Of a DNA stretch of 64,000 nucleotides, positions 24,701 through 51,265 are shown one piece after another. The stretch is taken from positions 7,231,001 through 7,295,000 of the forward strand of contig NC_135558.1 in NCBI RefSeq assembly GCF_964340395.1. The letters run 5' to 3'. The stretch is from Glandiceps talaboti (taxonomy: Eukaryota > Hemichordata > Enteropneusta > Spengelidae). The translations under genes and the position numbers were made by a program. Under the pieces are notes generated by a model. That model searched no databases, was not told where the DNA came from, and saw nothing but the letters and a program-made list of their open reading frames with translations. Every line of letters starts with the position of its first letter. Position 1 is the first letter of the stretch.

Positions 24701-26732
24701 AAACTATGTCACATTTCCTCCTTCCTCTAATTTAGCAAAAATAGTGATTAACAAACAACACATCATTCAGACACATATGAAGTGTTATCCTAAACGACAT
24801 AGAAGTGGACACTTAATAGAAATTGCTTTTAAAACACCGTTACAATTCAGAGGATAAGAACAAATACAAATGTAATGATACGTTTTAATGGATTTCATAT
24901 GTTGTCAAATAATAGCCCAAACTAGAAACTCTGTGGTATTTCAAAAGACTGTATTACCTCTTACTTAGGACTACAATTTGCACAAAATTTAAACTTTCTA
25001 TCTGTGACAGATGTCTTTCCCATCTGTGACCATTTGTACTTCCGACCTATCTGTGATGAATCACACTTCTAAGTCACAGACAGTCTTTTGAATGACACCA
25101 TTAAAAACATTTAAACTCAGTTGAATTGACTTTACCTATCTCCAGTCTCATGAAGATTTCGTTTTCTGTGTCTTTCACCATCACTTTGCCGTGAGGATCT
25201 CTTTTCTTCATCTCGTCGCTCATCTCTGCTGTCTGTTTTTCTGTAGCGGCGATGACTGTGATGTTCTTGATGATGGGAAGCGTCATCATGATGTCTGTGT
25301 TCAGATGAATGATGTCTTGTTTCATCTTTTCTATGTGTGTGTACTGGAGAGCGATGACCACGCTGGTGATGGTGGTGGTGGTGATGATGATGATGATCCT
25401 TTCTGCTACTATGAACTTGACGTGATGCATCACTTCTATCTTCTTTTCCTCTGCTGTGCTGATGATGATGGGAATGAGTTTTAGTCACAGAATGTTGACT
25501 ATGTGACTCTGCTTTACTTGTTTTGTGCGATCCCAATGAATGATTACTACTACTACTACTTCCTGATTTTGTTGTCACACTCGACTGGATACCTGCTACT
25601 GTAGGATGGGAAACCTGTGTCTGCATGGGAATACTTCCCTGCATTGGAATTCCAGGAAATGGAAGTCTAGGAACCATGCCTCCCTGATTGTACATACTTG
25701 GAGTAGGTAGCAGTCCTGGCCTCAAGTTTTGTTGAAAGGGTACATTTCCAATTGGCCCTTGTGGAAAACTTACACCTGGTTGTATGGTCTGTTGAAATGG
25801 CATATTTCCAACGGGTGTTTGGGGAAGATTTGGAAAAATGGGTTGTCCTGTCCATGCTGGATTACCAAACTGAAAAATACAAAACAACAAACATCGATTT
25901 ATTGAAGGTATATGATTGCGCTTCAGACGCTGGTGTAACTGCAGTATTATTGTAGTGACTATCTGCCCCACATTGATCCTTCACTAAGAACTGCTATAGA
26001 GGGACGTCCCTGATGTCAATTTCCAATCTAAAGTCAAGTGACAAATCTGTCACTCACTTTAAATATGGGTTTGATGAGAATATCTCATATATCATGAAAA
26101 TCGAGCATACAAATCGAGCTCTTCAAATAGATAGTTCACGGTTTATTGCAGTTCTGACATACTACTAGAACTACATCACATAGAAGGAAAAGATCTCACA
26201 CAGATTCACGTGTTTGAATATTATATCCTAGCTGCAATAACTGTAGCATTAGTTTTTGACTTTGATCTTTGACTGTTTTTAAACATTTTATCGTTCCTGA
26301 GTTTCCACTCAAAACTAACCCCAGAACGAAAAACCACTCAAAACAAAAAAGAACAACTAAAAATTAACGTGCTACTGAAAACGACGGCTTTGTTTTCAAT
26401 ACGGATTATCACATAGTAGTAATGGTACTGTTGTTGACTGAGTGTAATATGATTATTAAATGATTATTAATGATTCTCTATTCCGGATTCCGGGGTTTCC
26501 ATGTTACGGACACGGAGCGGAAAATCACTGCAGTTACTGCAGTTGCGTTGGGTCTGTATGCAGGTTATAAATCTCCAGGCCATGTTGAACTTACCTGACC
26601 ACCACCAGGTTGTGAAAAACCTTGTCTTTGTAGACCACCAAACTGTGATAGTTGGCTGATCGTCGGCCTGGGAAAATTTCCAGGGACACCACCAACCGGC
26701 CTCCCTTGCCAACCTCCTGTGCCTCGATTCAT
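7949..26732 (-). CDS. DROSHA: DROSHA, nuclear RNase III of the Microprocessor
   Basis: Coding exons, 5' to 3': 26732-26595, 25869-25136, 24383-24300, 23603-23574, 23487-23283, 22651-22507, 22065-21902, 21102-20935, 20395-20237, 19751-19670, 19063-18837, 18369-18245, 17323-17116, 16636-16529, 15535-15397, 15032-14912, 14359-14260, 13916-13698, 13205-13152, 12931-12828, 12411-12306, 11643-11496, 10899-10817, 9990-9887, 9079-8987, 8523-8477, 8037-7949. The lengths sum to 1,328 codons in one frame, so about 1,327 residues (human 1,374). With DGCR8 the enzyme cuts primary microRNA hairpins in the nucleus. Domain order matches the family: Pro-rich and Arg/Ser-rich N-terminus, central domain, RNase III a and b, dsRNA-binding domain. 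The start is MNRGTGG in exon 1. Only the 30-nt fourth exon is uncertain. Several introns hold tandem copies of exon edges. Confidence 0.97.
8585..8860. repeat. Repeated GGTCATGTGACC-type motifs in DROSHA intron 25
   Basis: AGGTCATGTGAC or its reverse complement occurs about five times (near 8592, 8620, 8783, 8810 and 8832), separated by CCATACCA or CAATA spacers. It looks like a decayed minisatellite; CATGTG is also an E-box-like core, but no role can be claimed. Confidence 0.5.
9118..9490. repeat. Minisatellite, DROSHA intron 24
   Basis: Alternating units TTGTAACCATAGTAACACAT, TTCTTCTAATGCCTTGCATT and TTTTCTAATGCCTTTAATTT recur about four times with a period near 110-120 bp. It lies wholly within the intron and is not related to the exon edges. 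Confidence 0.8.
9655..9800. mobile_element. SINE-like repeat, copy 1
   Basis: It shares with 24095-24230 the order ACTCCCTG, TTTATAT-ACTG, GTGGTTCAAATCTT-like (GGTTCAAATCT at 9714-9724), AAG-ACTT, CATTT, GGCAA and CAAGGCT-AAA. GGTTCAAATC resembles the tRNA B box, so a tRNA-derived SINE is possible. It lies within DROSHA intron 24. Confidence 0.45.
10283..10405. mobile_element. Inverted-repeat (hairpin) element, DROSHA intron 23
   Basis: Left arm CTCAGCAAAGGAAATATGAG plus TGACCTAAGGGGT; right arm ACCCTTAGGTCACAAGTATTT plus TCCTGCTGAG. The arms pair over about 38 bases with a few mismatches around a 25-30 base loop. It looks like a MITE and would fold in the DROSHA pre-mRNA. Confidence 0.55.
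10817..13205 (-). CDS. DROSHA: DROSHA exons 19-23: RNase III domain b
   Basis: Exon 19 reads [18 protein letters not shown]. Exon 20 starts the second RNase III fold ([19 protein letters not shown]). Exon 21 carries the signature [15 protein letters not shown] with metal-binding Glu and Asp (about residues 1112 and 1116). Exon 22 carries LVNNRTQA and ends ADLLE, whose Glu (about 1189) corresponds to human E1222. Exon 23 gives [14 protein letters not shown]. All four acidic catalytic positions are present. In the family this domain cuts the 5' strand of the hairpin. Confidence 0.96.
11785..12152. repeat. Long (CACAA/CACAG)n pentanucleotide array
   Basis: About 370 bp of ACACA-type pentamers in DROSHA intron 21, mixing CACAA with blocks of CACAG, and a degenerate start around 11785-11895 containing GCAACGCAAC. 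Open frames on both strands here are repeat artefacts. Confidence 0.95.
12670..12798 (-). repeat. Relic copies of DROSHA exon 20 end and donor
   Basis: The last 50 or so bases of exon 20 and its donor (12822-12876) recur twice just downstream in the intron: about 12731-12794 and 12673-12738. Shared words include AAATCCAACA, GTATAAATGA and AACTTAC. The extra copies keep GTAAGT (12736-12741 and 12793-12798 on the minus strand) but are not needed for the reading frame. Confidence 0.7.
12999..13128. repeat. Minisatellite, DROSHA intron 19
   Basis: Four tandem units of about 33-36 bp: TGACCTAAAGAGGTGAAAGG followed by TCGAGATTGAATAG, with the last unit diverged. Purely intronic. Confidence 0.85.
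13698..16636 (-). CDS. DROSHA: DROSHA exons 14-18: RNase III domain a
   Basis: Exon 14 ([18 protein letters not shown]) joins the central domain to the first RNase III fold. Exon 15 includes [19 protein letters not shown] and [10 protein letters not shown], the latter a Drosha-specific insertion. Exon 16 carries the signature [15 protein letters not shown] (Glu 934, Asp 938). Exon 17 has [18 protein letters not shown]. Exon 18 has [20 protein letters not shown] and [10 protein letters not shown], whose Glu (about 1010) corresponds to human E1045. In the family this domain cuts the 3' strand. No key residue is lost. Confidence 0.97.
15140..15390. repeat. Minisatellite of ATGATTGGTCA units, DROSHA intron 15
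   Basis: Six to seven imperfect units of about 38-42 bp, each with CAAAATGATTGGTCAGTC followed by TCTCAA-ATAAGACA-like sequence. Adjacent to, but not derived from, the exon at 15397-15535. Confidence 0.8.
15649..15798. repeat. (TG)n tract ending in a G run
   Basis: About 130 bp of TG repeats, with GAGTGTG variants at its end and then a run of 15 or so G, in DROSHA intron 14. Confidence 0.95.
15850..15945. repeat. Inverted repeat with about 30-base arms
   Basis: TTGTGGTCTTATGATTTCAA plus GCTATCC pairs with GGATAGCTTGAGATAGTAAG plus ACCATAA around a 30-base loop. It directly precedes the larger inverted repeat at 16101-16250; both may belong to one element. Confidence 0.6.
16101..16250. mobile_element. 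Long imperfect palindrome, DROSHA intron 14
   Basis: Left arm from AAGTGCCAGTGTGGCATACT through AGTGCTTGCAGCGTTCTC to GTACTTTCA pairs with a right arm from TGAAAGTAC through CACTGCAAGCACGAGTG to CCCACACTGGCACT. The arms are about 68-70 bases with a loop of roughly 10 bases. It probably descends from a MITE; in RNA it would be a very long stem. Confidence 0.7.
16375..16425 (-). repeat. Relic copy of DROSHA exon 14 end and donor
   Basis: Plus-strand CCCACCTTAAAGAGGGTGCA, followed by GTCTTTAAAA, repeats the exon 14 end at 16525-16560 (CCCACCTTAAAGAGTGCTCT, GTCTTTGAAA), including the donor. It sits about 150 bp downstream of the real exon in transcript direction. Confidence 0.65.
17116..22651 (-). 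CDS. DROSHA: DROSHA exons 6-13: central domain
   Basis: Exon 6 reads [17 protein letters not shown]. Exon 7 has an acidic Ser-rich stretch, then [17 protein letters not shown]. Exon 8 ([10 protein letters not shown] ... [11 protein letters not shown]) carries zinc-site residues matching human C536, C538, H549 and C561 (here about C507, C509, H520 and C532). Exons 9-12 give [43 protein letters not shown] and [19 protein letters not shown]. Exon 13 holds the long connecting helix ([12 protein letters not shown]) and [20 protein letters not shown]. This PAZ-like platform positions the hairpin base. Exons 11, 12 and 13 have duplicated edges in flanking introns. Confidence 0.95.
17340..17400 (-). 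repeat. Relic copy of DROSHA exon 13 acceptor edge
   Basis: TTGAATAGTTTCTGATGTGT repeats TTGAATAGTTTCTGATATCT at the 5' edge of exon 13 (17304-17325). Here the duplicated edge is the acceptor side and lies upstream of the true exon in transcript direction. Its AG is not preserved. Confidence 0.55.
17471..18239 (-). repeat. 59-bp splice-donor array, DROSHA intron 12
   Basis: Thirteen tandem units, 59 bp each from 17591 on (the two at 17471 and 17534 diverged), abut the true end of exon 12 at 18240-18277. On the minus strand each unit is 33 bases copied from the exon (coding [10 protein letters not shown]) followed by GTAAGTATTC and 16 more intron bases ending in AG. Every unit therefore keeps GTAAG, and the junction creates an AG before the next exon-derived block. 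Units 4-6 (17650-17826) recur as units 7-9 (17827-18003), a higher-order 177-bp duplication. Confidence 0.93.
18470..18836 (-). repeat. Splice-donor minisatellite, DROSHA intron 11
   Basis: Three units of about 120-125 bp adjoin exon 11. Each contains two donor-like GTAAGT sites in the contexts CATGTGACTTACCTTGTCC and CATGTGACTTACTTTCCAGG. The second repeats the true exon end and donor (ACTTACCTTGCCAGGACATG, 18831 on). The exon-derived part is ATGATTGTCACATGTCCTGG. Confidence 0.82.
20400..20930. other. DROSHA intron 8, nothing recognised
   Basis: Ordinary intron sequence without clear repeats, frames or RNA genes. Other long DROSHA introns not listed separately (19064-19669, 19752-20236, 21103-21901, 22652-23282, 24384-25135, 25870-26594) are likewise plain. 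Confidence 0.5.
23283..26732 (-). CDS. DROSHA: DROSHA exons 1-5: Pro-rich and Arg/Ser-rich N-terminus
   Basis: Exon 1 encodes 46 Gly-rich residues beginning [15 protein letters not shown]. Exon 2 (244 residues) is Pro/Gln-rich ([15 protein letters not shown]), then Ser/His-rich with a run of ten histidines, then [15 protein letters not shown]. Exon 3 continues [20 protein letters not shown]. Exon 5 reads [12 protein letters not shown] and then [20 protein letters not shown], the conserved entry to the central domain. Exon 4 is ambiguous: phase requires a start at 23603 (30 nt), while a stronger-looking acceptor (TTTCCCCAG) would start at 23625 and break the frame. The family uses this region for nuclear localisation; it is not needed for cutting. 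Confidence 0.9.
24095..24230. mobile_element. SINE-like repeat, copy 2
   Basis: Same family and orientation as 9655-9800: CCCATTTATATAACTGAGTT, GGTGGTTCAAATCTTGGCC (B-box-like GGTTCAAATCT at 24139-24149), AAGAACTTGCCATTT, GCGAGGCTGAAACC and GCAACTT. Lies in DROSHA intron 3. Confidence 0.45.
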
Positions 26733-27166
26733 CTTTGTTCTGTGCAAACTCTAAATGGCTAGAAATGTTGTTATTGTACAAGAGAACCAAGTCTGGGTTA
26801 TGGAGGCAGCCATGTTGTATTTATATGGCAAGCGCCTCCAACTCCACTCAATCATTTAATTTAGTCTTTTGTTTTTATTCTTGAATCGCTTAGTCATTCT
26901 CTACACGCGCTTCCCACCATGTTCAATAAGTCAAAACGTGATTATATTTGGCCTGTAGACAAGAAAAACAACAACCTAAGAAAAACTTAGTGTCCCTATG
27001 TGTGTATGTAAATCTACTACCCATTTGCTTGTCGCTATTTTTATCGACGATATTTCATGTCAAACACCCGCTCGTCCAATATATTCTAGGTTTTGTTCAT
27101 TAAACGCACTAAAATTCTTTTCGATGAAATTTATGTTAGACCGGAGTCACGTGACCGAGTAACAGC

Positions 27167-27168
<2 letters not shown>
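26733..27168 (-). promoter_or_regulatory. DROSHA upstream region with GTCACGTGAC E-box
   Basis: The likely 5' leader and promoter. No TATA box is obvious. The perfect palindrome GTCACGTGAC at 27146-27155 is the consensus for USF/TFEB-type bHLH factors and lies about 410 bp upstream of the start codon. A role in DROSHA control is inferred from position only. Confidence 0.35.

Positions 27169-27246
<78 letters not shown>
27169..27246. repeat. (AC)39 microsatellite
   Basis: A pure AC run upstream of DROSHA. Confidence 0.97.
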
Positions 27247-27248
<2 letters not shown>

Positions 27249-29754
27249 TAAGTTTGTTCATATACATTTCTTTATAAATTATATTGTAAACCCACCATAT
27301 ACCATAATACAAAATTTGTGTTATTTTGTAAATCATCAGTAAAAGAGTTCTAAAAAATCGTCTGCTCGTAATTTTAGTTTGCCAAGGTTTCGGCTTTAAC
27401 TATGTGGTATTCGGTATTAGGGGTAAAAGTACAAAAACCAATGTTACGTTAAAATAACATTTATTATATATCGTCGATACACTGTGAACAAAAGTTAGAA
27501 TAAATAGCGATAACGTGACGTAGACGCGTTCCCTGGCCATAGTTAGGCCTAAAACAATTGTTTGGTTCCAATTACTGGACCCATCTAATTTTTTCACTGC
27601 CAACCCTATACTTTTTTTTACGTATTCAAGAAAAAAATTAATAAAATCGCAAAATTTAAGTTGTGAAGTCTCGCGAGAAATAGTGGATGTGGAAACTGAC
27701 AGCAGTACAAAACTGTTCTTCCAATCTGTAATGGCTGTAGTGTACATCTGATGGGAAGAAACCAATAACACAAAATCCACATAGAAAACAATGGAACACA
27801 TAACTACCTGAACTAGACACTCACATATGAAAAAAATATTTAATAAAATAAAAAATAAAAAATCTACCAACCCCACCTATTCTAAAATTGAGCGTAATCG
27901 GAACCACACAATTTTTAGGACTTAGCTATATAGGTTATGTATCTGAATATGATAATTTGAAAGCTCTACATCTTGTCCCAAATATGTATATTGCTCTGAC
28001 ACTGAAGTCTATTAGGAACCCATTACGTGTGATAAACGTATAACAAATTGTGACAACGGTATCGGTATGACCTTATGATCTACCGACCATCCTCCGTCGA
28101 CGACCAGTACATCCAACATTCATCATTTAGCGGCGTCACCTGGTCTATTGTGTTCAAAGAGAGATATAAATACTTTATCATTAACACCAGGCTTTCTTGT
28201 CATTTGTCTTTCGATTTACACACCTTATAGACAAACTTTGCCCCCACACTTATTTTGATGACACGATCCCCTCCTCCCTAACATTGTTCATAAATTGTCC
28301 ACTCCCTTCCAATAATTTTTGAAATCATTCATTATTCTACCCCTAGGGCCCCTTTGATCTTCTATCTGATCCGGTTTTAAACAAGCGTAGTCCCACAAAA
28401 TGAATGTACAAATTGAAAAAATAACAAAAATGTATCAAAAAAGCAAACTGCCTTTAGCATCCAGTACTGTGAAACGTTGTTAGTATTTTGATTTTCGATT
28501 CTAGTTTCAACAAACGAATGTTCGAAATTCGATATCAACGCCCCAAAACCAAATATCAAAATCGCATGTAATTCTAAATGTCGATTGCTTAATACGAATT
28601 CATAGTTTGATATTATGTCAAAAAAACATCTCCAGATAGATAGATTAGGATTTCACTTGGTCGTCGTTAGTCACGCACCCATGGTAGGTATGGTAATTCT
28701 CTGATTAGAAATGTTTTTTTTTTAGTTTTACATGTACTTTGAAATGACTTCTACTGTTGATGCTGCGAATGCTGATTGGGGTGCTCTTCCAAACTTTGGC
28801 ACCCGTAACTTGTTTCACGAAATTACGTCGACCTGACCTTCCCCAAGTAGTATTATGCAGTGGGTTATCAATACCTATAACATACCAATAGTGTGTCAAT
28901 GTATGTTACTCAATGAAGCGAGTGGGAAACATGACAATAAAATCCCCTGTCATAAACTCTTTGTAATTTGGACTGTGCAAGCTGACCAAATTCTGTTGAA
29001 TGGATTGGCATCGTAAAAGTAATTGAATCTTACTTGTTTGTATCCAGATGTTGATACCTATGACGTAGTAGACACCATTGGAAGAGTCAATATGTGCCGA
29101 AAGCTATTAACTTTATAACCTCTCTTCTTTTGGGATATATACACAGCTTTGCCTACATACTATCAATCAATTACTTCAAAGAAATTAACCCACCACCTGT
29201 TACACTTTAGTATATTAAGCAATGTAAAGTTGAAATTTGGTAGAGCTTGCCAAAGCTTCATATAGGTGGCACACGAAGTAGAGTCTACTGCAGTTCCGTC
29301 AATAACGACTCTTACTTGCACGTTTGAAGCTCCAAGCTTACGGTTCACAGGTAAAAAGTGTTGTTTTTTTCTCTCGATACTTCACAGGCAAAATATTTTT
29401 TTTCCGATTGTCTCCTTAAGTTGTTTTCCATAACAGCATCCTTTCTTAAATATTTCGATATTTCAGGAAAATGTTCAATATCTGGTATTCGCTATGATGA
29501 CAAATGCATGCCAAGATATTAGATTAAGTCCATTTTCTATAATTCAATGTTTGTAAACCCCCCCCCCCCTTTAAGTGTAACCTAACGTTGTCGGGCTTAT
29601 AGAAGTTCCAAGCAGAAACCCCGAAATATCAATTCAGAAATGATATATAAAGCACTATTCAACCTATTATTCCTAAATTTTAAGAATGTTATTAAAAGTT
29701 AGTATTTCTCAATCGTTTACCGGGCCCTTCAGTGAATACAGCGATCAATTCAAG
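27247..29754. other. Intergenic, no supportable gene
   Basis: AT-rich sequence between the divergent DROSHA and the modular secreted-protein gene. Short minus-strand frames near 28705-28899 and 29163-29348 have no splice or family support. A run of nine C occurs near 29560. Confidence 0.55.
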
Positions 29755-46501
<16,747 letters not shown>

Positions 46502-47149
46502 TACATGTTGTGACAATGGACATGACTAGAGATGAAGACGAGTACCATCATTATGGGTCCCAACACTACAGTGCATTGTTCTAAACAAATACACTGCTAT
46601 ACTTCTACATATCATATGAACTAAGTATGGATAGATGAATGTAACGTCCAAATTTTAAAAAAATCCAATTTCCTTAGAATTTGACTATCTCTACAACTGT
46701 TAAGAAAAAAAGAATAGAAACAATGAGACATGATTTATGAATTCATGTAATTTGCACAAGGTGATTGTCATCAATACTGTTACTTGTTGCTATGTGTTGT
46801 TTGTAGTATTATCATTAAAGCAAAGTTTAAAGCTCGATCATATGTCTGGTGTATTTATACATTTTCCTTCTCTCTACCAATCATATCTACTCAGTACTGT
46901 GAAAGTAATACGAGGCTTGTATTTACATCTTAAGTAATTTGAGGCATAATTATAACTATGCCATCTATCTCTCCATCAACTACCTCGAAGGTAACTCATG
47001 TAAGTTAGATCGCCCTCAAACAGTTACAATTTGCTATTATCCAGCAGCAAATTGGCCCATCACAAATTATATAGTGTTTAAAAATGTTTATCCACATACT
47101 AATCCATGCTAGGTATTAGTTCAATTGTCAAATGTTCATCCAGTTGCCT
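46502..47149 (+). other. Likely 3' UTR, then intergenic
   Basis: ATTAAA near 46812 could be the poly(A) signal of the modular gene. Nothing else is recognised up to the repeat at 47150. Confidence 0.4.
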
Positions 47150-47510
47150 ATCCAGTCCAGCCCTACTGTTACCTTTACCAACGTCTTGTTGCTAGGCATA
47201 TTTGTCAGTGATATGCAAATTAGGTCTAACACGTCTTTCAGTAATGAAAAATTCTTCGTCTACGCATCCATAAGATTATCCCCACCAAATTGCAGACAGG
47301 TCTGACCATACTTTTTTGAGTGTACCTAAAGTGTTTTTTCAACCAAAAGTCACACTTTTTTTATCCAAAACACTGATGCAATCATTTTCATTTGAACAGT
47401 TTTCCATCTATACACCCCAAGTAATGTTCCCACCACATACCAATACAATCAGTCTGGCAGTTTTTGACTTTACGTGCACACACACACACAATTTCACCTG
47501 CCTATAGCAC
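47150..47510 (+). mobile_element. Interspersed repeat ending in (CA)n, copy 1
   Basis: Shares TTGTTGCTAGGCATATTTG, CCAACCA-A, GAACA-TTTTCCATCTA, CC-AAGTAATGT, CAATC-G and TTTTTGAC, then a short CA run, with 63050-63725 in the same order and orientation. No coding capacity is seen. The class is unknown; a LINE or SINE 3' end is possible. Confidence 0.6.
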
Positions 47511-47567
47511 TACTGAATTTCAGTTCAGTTGTTCTGAAAAAGCTTTGTGTAATTCTTGTATTTATAT

Positions 47568-48085
47568 TCAATACCATTTCTCAGTAATACTCTCAACGTA
47601 CAAGTGGCCCGTCATTTCAGTTTGTGAATTCTTGTGTTTCTTCAAACTTCCACTTTGAGTAAATGCTTTACCACATTCTGTACATACAAATGGCTTGTCG
47701 TTTGTGTGAACTCTGATGTGTCTCCTCAGATTGCCACGGTGATGGAAAGCTTTACCACACTTCACAAACAAATGGTCTGTCAGTTGCATGGGTTCTTGTG
47801 TGTTTCTTCAGACTATCACTATCCTTAAAAATTTTATGACACTGTTTACATACAAAAGGCCGGTCATTTGTGTGGATTCTTGAGTGCCTTTTCAGAGTGC
47901 AATTTTGATTAAAGCCTTTACCATACTCTTTACATACAAATGGTCTTTCATCTAAGTGGATGTTCATATGTCTCTTCAGAGTGTCACTGTCACAAAACCC
48001 TTTACCACACTCTTTGCATACAAATGGTCTTTCATTTGTGTGGATCCTCATGTGTCTGGTCAGTTTACCAATTTCAGGAAAAATG
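47568..48085 (-). pseudogene. Decayed C-terminal finger tail of zinc-finger gene 1
   Basis: Beyond the stop at 48086, finger sequence continues in other frames: [20 protein letters not shown] and further fingers, then (from about 47790) GNLRRHIRVHTNDKPFVCTE. Two two-base losses, near 48100 and near 47752, explain the frame changes, and one finger has Cys changed to Tyr. About five more fingers once followed. This is an ordinary host gene whose 3' part no longer codes. Confidence 0.8.
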
Positions 48086-49750
48086 TTACCACTCTTTGCC
48101 TTCGAATGGTCTTCCATTTGTGTGGATTCTCATGTGTTTCTTCAGACCGCCACCATCGCGAAAAGTTTTACCACACTTTTTACATACATATGGTCTATCA
48201 TTTGTGTGGATTCTTATGTGTCTTCTCAGGTTGCAACTCTGATTAAACCCTTTTCCACACTCTTTACATACAAATAGTCTTTCATTTGAGTGAATTTTCA
48301 AATGTCTCTTCAGAGTGAAACTGTCACAAAACCTTTTACGACACTCTTTGCATACAAATGGTCTTTCATTTGTATGGATTCTTATATGTCTCATCAGAGT
48401 GCCATCGTCACAAAACCCTTTCCCACATTCTTTACATACAAAGGGTGTTTCATTTGTATGGATTCTTGCGTGTGATTTGAGATGACAACTTTGCATAAAG
48501 CCTTTACCACACTCGTTACATACAAATAGTTTTTCATTTGTGTGGATTCTTGTATGTCTCTTTAGAGTGCAACGCTCATTAAACCCTTTACCACACTCTT
48601 TACATACACAGGGTCTGTGATTTGTGTGTATTCTTGTGTGTCTGTCCAGTTTACATCTTTCTTTAAAACCTTTACCACACACTGTGCATATGAATGATTT
48701 CTCCTTTGTGTCAGTCATACACTTATCTCCAACTTCACTTTGTATCCTTTGGTTTGGAGGAGTTTTACAGTAGGTTTCACATTTTTTGCCACTGTTCACA
48801 GGTGTTCCACTTGATATTCCAATGGCATAGGCATGCAGTTTGGTGTTAATTATTCCTATGGGATAGGGTTCACCATTGGAATTTCCTGCATTGATAGGCA
48901 TATGTTTATCAACTTGAATTGTGTTTTGGATGAAACAAGTGCCTACAGCAGTATCCTCTGTTGAATTTTCAGAGGAACAAAAGTATGGTGATGTTTTGGA
49001 ATATTCTTCTGTGCTCTGTAAGTGATAGTTATCTGTTGAGTTGGAGTTATTTTCAAGTACTTTAGCAGATACTACTTCCCCCAAGTCTTCTTGATATAAG
49101 TCATCAATAAGTTCTGATTTAATGCCCCTGTTGGTAAAAGAGGAGAATGTATAAGAAACAACACATTAAATGTTCAATTCGTAGATTACACTTCGTTGTT
49201 TTGGGAATAGTCTTTGGATTGAATTACAGTATAGTACTAGTAGAGTACGACATTTAAAACTTGTTTCTTCAAAAACTTGACTAATCAGTGATACAGTAGT
49301 TCGCTTATGTCCATCAAGTCCCTCTTGATGGACTAAATCTCACTCATGCCACAGGGAAACACATCGCTTATACTGTGCTTACCTAAGGAAAATATCACAG
49401 GAATCCTGCTATGTAGAAGAAAATTAAAGCTTACTCTATAAAGTGACTTACATCATCGTTACAGACGTGGACTGTAGTACATCATCAGGCACAGAAACGC
49501 CCTCTTTCTCCTCCACGAGTTTGACTTCATTCTTATAAATATCCTGACCAAGATGGTAACTCGGGTCATAACCTTGTTGTTGACATTCACTCGGGAAACA
49601 TTCCCCGCAATACTGTCGGTGAATATGTAGCAAATGTTCTGCAAACGCGTCATCCGATAGTTTGGAATAACCAACTGCTTTAACGCCATGCCAAACATCG
49701 AACGCAGTATTGAGATGAATTTCCCTTTCTACCTTGATGGGGGTCGCCAT
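48086..49750 (-). CDS. C2H2 zinc-finger protein 1 (7 fingers)
   Basis: Exon 1 is 49750-49452 (start MATPIKVER; an in-frame ATG also lies at 49813 but is not conserved in the paralogues). Exon 2 is 49127-48086, joined in phase 2. About 446 residues. Exon 1 encodes the shared N-terminal domain ([39 protein letters not shown]). Exon 2 has an acidic, Ser-rich spacer, then seven C2H2 fingers of the form CKECGKGF-x5-LKRH-x3-H, joined by TNERPF-type linkers rather than TGEKPY. It probably binds DNA in the nucleus; the target is unknown. The frame ends prematurely after RPFEGKEW, cutting off the old C-terminal fingers. It is the first of three tandem paralogues. Confidence 0.88.
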
Positions 49751-51028
49751 CTTTCGTCCACTGACCGCGGTGTGTTCTGGGATATATGCGAGACTGGAAG
49801 GATTCAGATTCATCCTGCTGGAGTTGTCGGATACGGATTCATAGCAATGTTGTCCTTCTAGTTCTATACGGAGATCGTGCTATTGTGACCGTAATGTTTG
49901 TCGAAGATGATTCATATACATCAAAGAAATGACGACCAAATAGATAAGCATGTCACCCAATAAGAGAAAACATACTATATTGAGCTGACCAGCCCTGCGC
50001 AAATTTGAATGTAGCCTTTCCCGGATCCCCACTAAAGCACGAGCTCACTACCTTCGCTTTGGAATGTAAACATAAAGTCATAAGCCTACGATATTAATAA
50101 TGAGGGAAAGTAAGAAACAAAGTAAAAGAAATCAAAAAATGAGAAAACAAACAAATGAATGAATAAATAACTGAATAAGTGGGGTGTAAGAGGCTGGATA
50201 ACGGAGACTAGACTTATCCAAGACAGAAGTGTTCTGAAGTATATTTTTTCGAATAAACATGGCCGTCTTTTTGTCAAAATGACATGCACATGCTTCATTT
50301 TCAGTGTGTATAAATGTCCAATGAAATGTGTAGATTTTTAAGATATCAGCCACATTCAAATACGACACAGCATTATATACAAGAAATTTATTGACATGTG
50401 TCGGCCAGTGTTTTTGCTAAGGTTTGGGAACCCCGGTAACAGAAAGGGGGAAAGAGGTAAAACTGGTAGTGCTTCCCATGCAATGTATCATAGTTTAGGT
50501 GGGGAACCCCGGTAAAATGATGTGGGAACCCCGGTAGATTTTACCTACTTACCGCCCTTAAATAAAACACTGTGTCCTATAAGAATACTTATCATTTCTG
50601 TAATATTTTTTGGAAAATGGCTAATATCTCAAGAATGCAAACTATAAATCTTGCATAGTTTGGTACATACATTGATGATAAAAAGGACACATGCTATAAA
50701 ACTTGATGCATTTTTTTAAATTTCAAATGAGTCACTTGCATGTTAAATTAATATACATGTATATCAGGCAGGGTAGCTCAGAATTTTGTATTCTGACATT
50801 GAGTATAGGAACAGCAATCTAAAGGCTAGTAATTTTCACCACTAAAGAAGACATTCAATTTTACATGTAATTTCTTTTCATAAGTACTGATTTGGTCAAT
50901 AACTTCACAAAGCTCAAATACTCTTTTCATTTGTCAGGATGCGCGTTAGTCTTAGTCTGCAATCTTTTTGAAAACTTACCATACTTTTCTGTAAAGGGAA
51001 CTGTAATAACTTTGCCTCTCTTTCAGTA

Positions 51029-51228
51029 TGTATGTATGTATGTATGTATGTATGTATGTATGTATGTATGTATGTATGTATGTATGTATGTGTGTGTGTG
51101 TATGTATGTATGTATGTATGTATGTATGTATGTATGTATGTATAATGCATGCATGTATGTATGTATGTATGTATGTATGTATGTATGTATGTATGTATGT
51201 ATGTATGTATGGTGTGTGTATGTAGGTA

Positions 51229-51264
<36 letters not shown>

Positions 51265-51265
51265 C
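51029..51265. repeat. (TATG)n array
   Basis: About 235 bp of TATG units with TG and GCATGCATG interruptions. Confidence 0.96.

Noticed and set aside
25191-25484. Plus-strand frame of 97 residues
   Set aside because: Antisense to the His/Arg-rich part of DROSHA exon 2.
27400-27876. Minus-strand frame of 158 residues
   Set aside because: Compositionally like AT-rich noncoding DNA, no domain, no splice or promoter context.
28705-29348. Minus-strand fragments such as WYVIGIDNPLHNTTWG and QVRVVIDGTAVDSTS
   Set aside because: Vaguely exon-like, but no consistent acceptor, donor and phase set could be built and no family was recognised.
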